Origin: Tianweitania sp. UT-5YL-CI-8
Lineage (GTDB): Bacteria; Pseudomonadota; Alphaproteobacteria; Rhizobiales; Rhizobiaceae
Assembly (NCBI RefSeq): GCF_030010215.1
Contig: NZ_JASCRR010000006.1
Coordinates: 1-64,000, forward strand
Direction: 5' to 3'
Length of the DNA: 64,000 bases
A model generated the notes under the pieces. The model did no database searches. It saw only the letters and a list, made by a program, of their open reading frames with translations, and was not told the origin of the DNA. The translations under genes were made by a program, and so were the position numbers. Positions 25,743-32,473 of this stretch are shown piece after piece. How positions within the stretch are numbered: position 1 is the first letter of the stretch; each line of letters opens with the position of its first letter.

Positions 25743-28700
25743 TCAGAACACTCCCTGCAGATCGACCGCGCCGATAGCGGCGGGATGCGCGATGCCTCCG
25801 CCGCTGCGTGCGGCCGAAAAGGCCTGGATCGAAGAGCCCAGCGACACCAGGGTGTTGCCGGCCTTGTCGACGGCGCTCCACTCTTCCTGCCGGGCGCTCA
25901 ACCTCGCACCGCCCGATACCGGTCGCGCCGTTCCGCTGCGCTCGCCGCGCATGCCGGCAAGTGCTGGCGAAACGTAGCTTCCGACAAGACCGATATCCTT
26001 GAACAACACGCGTTTCGGCAGCTTGACCAGATCGATCTTCACATCGCACGGCAGCGAAGGCCCGGTCTTCGTGGCCCCGCTGCCGAGCCGCAGCCCCGAC
26101 TGCGCCTGCACGAAACGGGCATTGTTCAGTGCTTCGGAATCCTTCATCTCCAGGAAACTGCCGACGCCGAACCAGTCGTTTTCCGGCGTCACCGCAGGAT
26201 CGTCGCTCTTAATGACCAGCCGGTGCAGCGCGCCACCCTCGCCGGGCTTCACCGGCACGCCCTCGAACCGTTGCAGATCGACGCCGAACGGCACCCGCTT
26301 CTGTTCCCAGACGATGGCTCCCTTGACGCCGACAAGGGCTGCGCCATTGACCGCGGTCGGCGCATCGGGCTTCAGCGTCACGCTGGGGTCGTCGCCTTCG
26401 CAGCGTGTGTTGTCGGGATTTTGCAGCTCGGGAACGATCAGGCTCAGCACATCGGTGATGGGCTGGATACCGCTGCCGGCCTGGCTGCCGAACCGAACCG
26501 TCACATCCTTGGTGATGCGGACGAAGAGCACCTTCACCGAGGCCTTGGCGTAGACCACGATCGGACCCGGCCCGCTCATTGTTCCGATCACGCGGACGCC
26601 GCACAGCGACACGCCCTTGACCTCGACGTCGAAGCCCGCATCGATGCCGGCGGTGAACTTGAATGGCTCGAACTGCGCCAGCGCGTTGAAGCGGAACCAG
26701 CCATGCGCCGCTATCGGACCGATCTTGACGCCCGCCTCCACGCCCGCGCCGATCTGGAACGTGTTGCTGGTCAGCGCGAAGTAGTTTTCCAGTTTCAGCC
26801 AGGCGATGGAGACCGATGCGCTGGTACCGGCGCGGGCCAGCGCGGGCAGTTCGAGACCGCCGGGATTGAATGAGGGATGAAAACCGCCGATGCTGAACAG
26901 GAAATAGCCGTTGTCGCCATAAGCGATGCGCAGGGCGACGCCGCCGGTAACCTTGAAGACCTGCAGAACCTGGGAGTTCACCAGCACCGCATCGAAATAG
27001 ATCAGGCTTTTGACCAGATCGACCCCGCCGACGAAGTCCGCACGAAGATAGACGAGCGCAGCCGATTCCGTGCCGATGACCAGCCGCGCCGACCCCGCAA
27101 CGAAAATCTGGCGCGGTCCGGGCAGTTCGATGAACAGGCCGGCATCGACCTTGAACAGTCCGAGCCAGGAAATCTGGAAGGTCGGCCCGATCAGGAACAC
27201 GCCCTTTTCGGCCGGGAACAGCCGCGGCAATTGTCCGATGACGGCAAGCCCGTTGCCAGACGGGTTGTCGCAGAACAGGATCGTGGCGCTGGTGCCGGTG
27301 GCGAGTTGCTCGCGCAGCACGTCGGTATCGGCGCGCCGGTTGACGCCGACCACGCCGCCCACGCCTGTGATGGCGAAACCGAAGCCGATCTGCACGCCGG
27401 GCATTGGCAGGCGGATGCCGAGCACGCCGACGAACGCGGCTGCGCCTTCCGCCTCGCCGAACAGCGCGAAGGCCCCGACGCCGATGCCCATGACCTTGAG
27501 GTCCAGCCCGCCGGCGAACTGGTTGCCGTCCAGCGCGGTGAGGAAGCCGCCCCCGGTGACCGGCCCTGCGTTCAGCGACAGTGAAATGCCGGTCGGCGGC
27601 AGGAAGCCGAAGGCGTCATTGCCCCATGTGCCGAACCATCCGCCCAAGCCCTCGACGGAAAAGCTGACGGGACCGAGTTCGCCGCGCGCGCCGAGCCGCA
27701 GCATGACCCGGCTTTCCAGCCCGTCCGCAGCCGGCCGTGCTTCCAGCCGCGCCACGACATGGTCGAGCTTGATCCCGGCGCCGCCGGCACTGATCCCCTG
27801 GTCAACCGGCAGCGGAAATTCCAGCGAGATCGGGGCTTCGGCACCGGCATCGACCTCGAAACCCTTGCCCTGCCGATAGCTGACGGCGATGTCGCCGCTG
27901 AGCTTGATCTCTGCCGGCAGCGGCAGGATTTTGCCCAGGACGCCCAGATCCTTCATCGCAAGCACGAACGACATCTGCTCGGCCGACGCCCGGATGGAAA
28001 ACAGATATCGGTCCTCGACAGGGTTAGGCCCTTGCGTGCCCGCCTCGAAGCGCAGGCCAAGCCCGAGCGGCCCGATTTCGATCCGCGTCCCATCGGAGGG
28101 ACCGACCACCGTCTTGCCGCCAGCGGGAACGCGGTTGAGCTTGACGTCGTAGGTAGCACCCGGCGCTGTGGCAAGATCGATCCGGCCGTTCTGCAGCACC
28201 AGCTTGAACGTCTTGCCCGCGGTCGCAGTTGTCGAGGCGCTGAGCTTCCAGCCGCCGCCGAGATCCAGTTTTTTCGCCGCGAACGCCTGCGGGTCGTTCA
28301 GCTGCAGCTCGATGCCGAAACCGTCCAGCCTGTTTGCGCCGAGTACGTCCGGTCCGAGCAAGGCAAGATGATCGGCGGCGGGATTGGCCCGCGCCGCCTG
28401 CACCAACGCCTCCAGCTGTGGCCCGGTCAGCGGCGGACTGAACGGCAAGGCGATGGCCAGCGGCGAGTTGATGAGCGTGTTGACGAGATCGATGAGATCC
28501 ACCGCTCCGGCAGGTTCGGGATCCGGCAAAGCCGCAAATCCCTGCTCGGCATATTCCATCAAAAGCAGTTCGCGCGGCGCGGTCAGGAGCTTAGCCGTCA
28601 GGACCTGCGCTGCCTTCAGATCGTCGATGTCCTGCACACGCGAGAACAGCGTGTTCAGCACCGCCTGGCCGGGATCGGACATATAGGCGTCGAGCTTGTT

Positions 28701-29042
28701 CCAGGCGATCCTGAACGCAAAGGCGCGCGGCACCGCTCCGTCCGTGAAGCGCACCTCGACCAGCCCCGCCATGACAAGCGCTTCGGCCACCCGAGGCGCG
28801 CGCAACTGCAGGGCGCGGACGATGATCGTGTCGCGCAGTTCGACATCCTGCACTGCCGACTTGATCGTTTCCAGCCAATCGGTCGGGCCGTTGCTGCTGG
28901 TCCCGAGCTGGATTTGCGTCAGCTTGTCGATGATGCCTGGAATATCCGCGAGCTTGCCAGGCGGCAGCGGATCGCCGGCCGCCGGATTGCCCTGCAGATT
29001 GTCCTTCAGGAAGCCGACGATCGTTTCGATGAAGGATGCCAC
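25743..29042 (-). CDS. DUF6603-like giant beta-rich protein, first gene of the large cluster
   Basis: A 1099-aa protein I associate with DUF6603 (from memory). Residues 1-200 are mainly helical. Residues about 250-900 are a long series of alternating hydrophobic/glycine strands, such as GGLDLKVMGIGVGAFALFG and PMPGVQIGFGFAITGVGG, with WLKLENYFALTSNTFQIGAG later. This alternation without membrane-length helices suggests an extended beta-sheet or solenoid, possibly with a hydrophobic face. There is no signal peptide. The start is GTG 29042, with GGAGGGG ideally placed upstream (CTGGAGGGGCTGAC then GTG). It heads the four-gene operon and ends 2 bp before the 889-aa gene. No function can be assigned. 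Confidence 0.78.
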   Translation of the reverse strand: MASFIETIVGFLKDNLQGNPAAGDPLPPGKLADIPGIIDKLTQIQLGTSSNGPTDWLETIKSAVQDVELRDTIIVRALQLRAPRVAEALVMAGLVEVRFTDGAVPRAFAFRIAWNKLDAYMSDPGQAVLNTLFSRVQDIDDLKAAQVLTAKLLTAPRELLLMEYAEQGFAALPDPEPAGAVDLIDLVNTLINSPLAIALPFSPPLTGPQLEALVQAARANPAADHLALLGPDVLGANRLDGFGIELQLNDPQAFAAKKLDLGGGWKLSASTTATAGKTFKLVLQNGRIDLATAPGATYDVKLNRVPAGGKTVVGPSDGTRIEIGPLGLGLRFEAGTQGPNPVEDRYLFSIRASAEQMSFVLAMKDLGVLGKILPLPAEIKLSGDIAVSYRQGKGFEVDAGAEAPISLEFPLPVDQGISAGGAGIKLDHVVARLEARPAADGLESRVMLRLGARGELGPVSFSVEGLGGWFGTWGNDAFGFLPPTGISLSLNAGPVTGGGFLTALDGNQFAGGLDLKVMGIGVGAFALFGEAEGAAAFVGVLGIRLPMPGVQIGFGFAITGVGGVVGVNRRADTDVLREQLATGTSATILFCDNPSGNGLAVIGQLPRLFPAEKGVFLIGPTFQISWLGLFKVDAGLFIELPGPRQIFVAGSARLVIGTESAALVYLRADFVGGVDLVKSLIYFDAVLVNSQVLQVFKVTGGVALRIAYGDNGYFLFSIGGFHPSFNPGGLELPALARAGTSASVSIAWLKLENYFALTSNTFQIGAGVEAGVKIGPIAAHGWFRFNALAQFEPFKFTAGIDAGFDVEVKGVSLCGVRVIGTMSGPGPIVVYAKASVKVLFVRITKDVTVRFGSQAGSGIQPITDVLSLIVPELQNPDNTRCEGDDPSVTLKPDAPTAVNGAALVGVKGAIVWEQKRVPFGVDLQRFEGVPVKPGEGGALHRLVIKSDDPAVTPENDWFGVGSFLEMKDSEALNNARFVQAQSGLRLGSGATKTGPSLPCDVKIDLVKLPKRVLFKDIGLVGSYVSPALAGMRGERSGTARPVSGGARLSARQEEWSAVDKAGNTLVSLGSSIQAFSAARSGGGIAHPAAIGAVDLQGVF

Positions 29043-29526
29043 GTCAGCCCCTCCAGCCTGTCGCAGCCGGATGGCAACCGCCGCTTACTTCACGGCAACG
29101 CCCCCGCACCGCCGATGCAGTGTGGGCTTGAGCATGCGCGTCGAACCGCGACCGGCTGGAGTGCCGGCCATGGCATGGTCTGCTCGCATCGGCCATTTCG
29201 GGCGTCCCTCGTAGACGTCCCCACCTTCCCCAAGGTTACCTTACGCGCTCAAGTCCAGCCGTACAGTCGGCAAATGCCGACCCCATCGAAGCAGCGGAAC
29301 CGCGGTATCGCCGCGACCTGCACCAGACTGTGTATGAGCGCCCTTAAACCCTATGATGCGCGCAAACTGCCGGTCATGTCCATCACAATTGACGCAGGGG
29401 AAACCAGCCCCAGTGCGACCTCGGAACGCATGATCCAAGCCGGCGCAGTTCCCAAAACCTCCTGGAGACTGGCGGCAGGTTGATCGAAGCGTTGCGCTGT
29501 TTATAGTGCGCGCGTTGGGGGTGCCT
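29043..29526. other. Intergenic region between the large cluster and a small membrane gene
   Basis: A 484-bp region holding the upstream side of the DUF6603-led operon (minus strand) and the promoter of the small membrane-protein gene (plus strand, at its right end). No clear sigma-70 promoter for the minus-strand operon was found. A 49-codon plus-strand frame starting at 29336 lacks support. Nothing else recognised. Confidence 0.5.
29480..29507 (+). promoter_or_regulatory. Sigma-70-like promoter for the 45-aa membrane protein
   Basis: TTGATC at 29480-29485 and TATAGT at 29502-29507 are separated by 16 bp, close to the TTGACA/TATAAT consensus. The predicted transcript would start about 13 nt before the ATG at 29527. 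Confidence 0.55.
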
Positions 29527-29664
29527 ATGTTCTGGATTGCGGTTGTTTTAACGGTTGTTGCGGTTTTGGTCATAGCGGTGATCGGTCTGGTTCTGCTGGT
29601 GATTCTGTCCGACCTGGCAACCGATCCCGGTGCTCACCAGTCGAAGCGGCGCGACCGCAAGTAA
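29527..29664 (+). CDS. Small single-pass membrane protein (45 aa)
   Basis: A 45-codon gene. Residues 3-27 are one long hydrophobic helix (FWIAVVLTVVAVLVIAVIGL and onward). A short polar tail ending HQSKRRDRK is strongly basic, so the C-terminus should stay in the cytoplasm. A GGGGG ribosome site lies a few bases upstream and a good promoter precedes it. The family is unknown; small proteins of this shape often modulate membrane complexes. A GTG two codons upstream is an alternative start. Confidence 0.6.
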   Translation: MFWIAVVLTVVAVLVIAVIGLVLLVILSDLATDPGAHQSKRRDRK

Positions 29665-29775
29665 GACATCTGCGCATGCGGCAGCAAACGACAAATTATA
29701 CCCGAGCCGCAGACCCTGAGCGGCCGGCGAAAACGGGCGGCGTGGGCAAAGCAAACTGCCGTTAGATATGGCAAA

Positions 29776-29851
29776 TGGTGGGCCCGGAGGGACTCGAACC
29801 CCCAACCAAGCGGTTATGAGCCGCCGGCTCTAACCATTGAGCTACAGGCCC
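29776..29851 (-). tRNA. tRNA-Ile2 (anticodon CAT, lysidine type)
   Basis: A 76-nt cloverleaf on the minus strand with encoded CCA. The acceptor GGGCCTG pairs with CGGGCCC, and the T-arm GGGGG/TTCGAGT/CCCTC and the D-arm TAGCTCAATGGTTAGAGC are normal. The anticodon loop is CTCATAA, anticodon CAT. The stem GGCGG/CCGCT and the following TTGGTT variable region resemble E. coli ileX rather than elongator or initiator tRNA-Met. It should be modified by TilS to read AUA. Met-tRNA cannot be wholly excluded. Confidence 0.88.
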
Positions 29852-29987
29852 CACGCAAGCGCTGGATAGTTTCTTTTTCGCTCTGGCACAAGCGGCTAAC
29901 GACGATCAATTTCATGGCGCCGCAATCATCCCACAATCGGCTCATACCCGATTGGGGCGAAGGAACGCGCATACCATGGAGAATTGC

Positions 29988-30710
29988 ATGAAAAAGAAAC
30001 ATCTGGCGCTTGCACTTGCAGCCGCCATCGCCCTGCCCGCCTCGCTGGCCCATGCCCAGGCGCCGCTCCCTCCGCAACAGCCTCGGATCGTCGTGACGGG
30101 TGAAGGCGAAGCCACCGCCGCGCCGGACCTCGCACTGCTGTCGCTCAGCGTCATGCGGGAAGCCAAGACGGCGCGCGAAGCGCTGGATGCCAACAACGAC
30201 GCCATGGCCGCGGTGATTGCGGCGATGAAGTCCTCCGGCATCGAGGATCGCGACCTGCAGACCGCCGGGGTCCAGATTCAGCCGCGCTACAACTACACCA
30301 ACAAGCCGGACGGCACCCAGGATGCCGAACTGATCGGCTACCAGGTCACCAACACGCTGTCGGTGCGGGTGCGCGATATCTCCAAGACCGGCGAGATCCT
30401 CGACAAATCGGTGTCGCTGGGCGTCAATCAGGGCGGCGGCATTTCGTTCGCCAACGACAATCCGTCCGCCACGATCACCGAGGCGCGCAAGCTGGCGGTC
30501 GCCGATGCGATTGCCAAGGCAAAGACGCTGGCGGAAGCGGCCGGCGTGAGCCTGGGCCGCGTGCTCGAAATCAGCGACCAGTCCTTCGCTCCCCCGCCCG
30601 GCCCGATCCTGGCCAAGGCGCGTTCGTTCGAGGCCGCCGACGCCGTTCCCGTTCAGGCCGGCGAGAACGCCTATAAGGTGCAGGTCAACGTCACCTTCGA
30701 ACTGAAATAA
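29988..30710 (+). CDS. SIMPL (DUF541) periplasmic protein, BP26/Omp28-like
   Basis: A 240-aa secreted protein with a clear signal peptide (MKKKHLALALAAAIALPASL, cut after AHA). The mature part begins PRIVVTGEGEATAAPD, the signature of SIMPL-domain proteins. Brucella BP26, a periplasmic immunogen that forms ring-shaped oligomers, is the best-known member. Function is unclear; E. coli YggE in the family lowers oxidative stress. ATG 29988 follows TGGAGA and gives a proper signal sequence. Confidence 0.9.
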   Translation: MKKKHLALALAAAIALPASLAHAQAPLPPQQPRIVVTGEGEATAAPDLALLSLSVMREAKTAREALDANNDAMAAVIAAMKSSGIEDRDLQTAGVQIQPRYNYTNKPDGTQDAELIGYQVTNTLSVRVRDISKTGEILDKSVSLGVNQGGGISFANDNPSATITEARKLAVADAIAKAKTLAEAAGVSLGRVLEISDQSFAPPPGPILAKARSFEAADAVPVQAGENAYKVQVNVTFELK

Positions 30711-30732
30711 TCGAAGCGGCCAACGCCATGTG

Positions 30733-30766
30733 CGACGCCGGACCGTCTCAGGACGGTCCGGCGTCG
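30733..30766 (+). terminator. Perfect 15-bp hairpin after the SIMPL gene
   Basis: CGACGCCGGACCGTC and GACGGTCCGGCGTCG form a perfect 15-bp stem around TCAG, 22 bp past the stop codon. No T-run follows, so it may be a Rho-assisted terminator or an mRNA-stabilising 3' structure. Confidence 0.65.
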
Positions 30767-30830
30767 CCGCAGTATCGACAAAGGCCGGGCTGTGGTAGGA
30801 GGCGCTCCTGCCAAACGACGAGACCCGCGA

Positions 30831-31505
30831 ATGCTTCCCTGGATCCAGCTTGATCGTGCCACCATCCCCGGCGATGGCGGCGAGTTGCGCCTGAAGCAGC
30901 GCGGCGGCGAATTCTCGATCATGCTGGGCGCGAACGAATTGATGAACAACCGGCTCAGCGGTTCGGAAGAGGCCCTGGCTACCCTCTCCTGCCAGCGGAT
31001 CGCCGGGCGCAAAGCGGCAAGCATGCTGATCGGCGGGCTCGGCATGGGCTTCACCTTGCGCGCTGCCTTGGCCGCGCTGCCGCCCGACAGCCGCGTCACC
31101 GTCGCTGAACTTGTTCCCGCCGTGGTCGATTGGGCACGCGGCCCGATGGCTGATATCCACAAGGGCACTCTGGACGATCCGCGCGTCGATATCCATGTCG
31201 GCGATGTCGGGGCGCTGATCCGGTCCAAGACGGGCGCTTATGACGCCATTCTGCTGGATGTCGACAATGGCCCCGATGGGCTGACGCGCGCTTCCAATGA
31301 CGGCCTCTACGACCGCAGCGGCCTGCAGGCCGCCAAGGCCGCCCTGCGCCTGAAAGGCGTTTTGGCCGTGTGGTCGTCAGGGCCCGACAGCGCCTTCACG
31401 CGTCGTTTGCGCGACGCCGGCTTCAGCGCCGACGAGGTGCCGGTGCGCGCCAACGGCAAGCGCGGCGGCGCCCGCCACATGCTCTGGCTGGCAACGCGGC
31501 AATAG
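30831..31505 (+). CDS. Spermidine synthase-like SAM-dependent methyltransferase-fold protein
   Basis: A 224-aa protein with the class I Rossmann fold of spermidine synthases. SMLIGGLGMGFTLRAAL near residue 63 is motif I, VTVAELVPAVVDWARG is the acidic ribose-binding motif II, and YDAILLDVDNGPDGLT is motif IV. It lacks the usual N-terminal beta domain of true spermidine synthases and is shorter, so the substrate is uncertain. ATG 30831 is chosen; a GTG 39 bp upstream is a weaker option. Confidence 0.8.
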   Translation: MLPWIQLDRATIPGDGGELRLKQRGGEFSIMLGANELMNNRLSGSEEALATLSCQRIAGRKAASMLIGGLGMGFTLRAALAALPPDSRVTVAELVPAVVDWARGPMADIHKGTLDDPRVDIHVGDVGALIRSKTGAYDAILLDVDNGPDGLTRASNDGLYDRSGLQAAKAALRLKGVLAVWSSGPDSAFTRRLRDAGFSADEVPVRANGKRGGARHMLWLATRQ

Positions 31506-31534
31506 CGGCGGCCTGTGTCGCCGCGTCTTCCGAT

Positions 31535-32473
31535 TCAGATCAGGGTGAACACCACGATCATCGCCACATAGAGCGCCACGATGACGCCGATGCCGAGCGT
31601 GGTTTTCGAGCTGTCTTCCGGCTGCAGCCACCAGGCGAAGCGCCGGCTGACCCATGGCACGAGATAGTTGAGCAGAAGCACGCTCACCACATTGCCGATG
31701 AACAGCGCCACCGGAAACGGCAGCCCGGCCTGGCCGAGCAAGAACGGCGTCTGCACCAGCATGCCGAACAGGAACACCACCGGGTAGAGCATCAGCACGA
31801 CGAGCATGTTCTGCTTCCACGTCGGTGGCGCCTTGCCGGATGGCGATGCGAACCACTGGTCGAAACCGGTGTGAACCACGCGGGCGTGGAATTCCTCGAT
31901 GAACGCGTCAGTCTCTTTCAGAAGGGCCGCGCGTTGCGGCGATGCCAGCCAGGAATTGAGGTTGGCTTCGGTGTCGAAGCGCAGGATCGACAGCCAGTCT
32001 TCCTGAACGCCTGCGATCGGCGCCTCGATCCGATAGCCCTGAAAGCCGGGCGCACTGCTCTGTGCTGCGGAGATGCGCTGTTCCCAAGCGCGGTAGGCGG
32101 CTTCCTGGCCCGGTTTGACGCGGGTCGAGATAACAGCCGAGACGGGCGACGGCAGCACGCCGGACGCCCCGTCGGTGACCAGATGAATGTCGTCGCGGCC
32201 GGCCAGCATGTTGTGGATGCCGGCCAGGCGCGTCTGCCGCTGCGCGGAATTCAGCCAGGCGAGAGCGGCTTCCGACGTGGTGAAGCGCTGCAGGATGACC
32301 CAATCCACCTGGGTCGGCGGATTGGGCGAGGTGATCGATTGCTCGATGAAGCCGGGAAACCCGGCCACCACGGCCTTCGTCGCCTCCTGCCAGGCGGCGA
32401 AGTCGGATTCGAAACCGTCCAGAACCCGCGTCTGGGTGACGATGGTGACCGAGCCTGCCATGCCGTCGCTCAC
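31535..32473 (-). CDS. Tandem ABM-domain membrane protein
   Basis: A 312-aa protein. Two antibiotic-biosynthesis-monooxygenase (ABM) ferredoxin-like domains cover about residues 5-95 and 108-200 (VTIVTQTRVLDGFESDFAAW; AVISTRVKPGQEAAYRAW). Three hydrophobic helices follow, at about 220-305. This matches the COG3224 architecture. The role is unknown. Start GTG 32473 overlaps the upstream stop as GTGA, so it is translationally coupled to the molybdenum hydroxylase operon. Confidence 0.85.
   Translation of the reverse strand: MSDGMAGSVTIVTQTRVLDGFESDFAAWQEATKAVVAGFPGFIEQSITSPNPPTQVDWVILQRFTTSEAALAWLNSAQRQTRLAGIHNMLAGRDDIHLVTDGASGVLPSPVSAVISTRVKPGQEAAYRAWEQRISAAQSSAPGFQGYRIEAPIAGVQEDWLSILRFDTEANLNSWLASPQRAALLKETDAFIEEFHARVVHTGFDQWFASPSGKAPPTWKQNMLVVLMLYPVVFLFGMLVQTPFLLGQAGLPFPVALFIGNVVSVLLLNYLVPWVSRRFAWWLQPEDSSKTTLGIGVIVALYVAMIVVFTLI

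Noticed and set aside
18551-25977. Long open frames on the plus strand opposite the giant cluster (771 and 821 codons)
   Set aside because: They are antisense to well-formed proteins with conserved blocks, have no ribosome sites, and their Arg/His/Gln-rich translations are typical of high-GC shadow frames.
16999-29042. Idea that the large cluster is part of an extracellular contractile injection system
   Set aside because: No sheath, tube, baseplate, spike or AAA ATPase gene occurs in or beside the cluster within this window.
29336-29485. 49-codon plus-strand frame upstream of the small membrane protein
   Set aside because: No ribosome site, no recognisable sequence, and its end overlaps the promoter of the next gene; it could be a decayed fragment.
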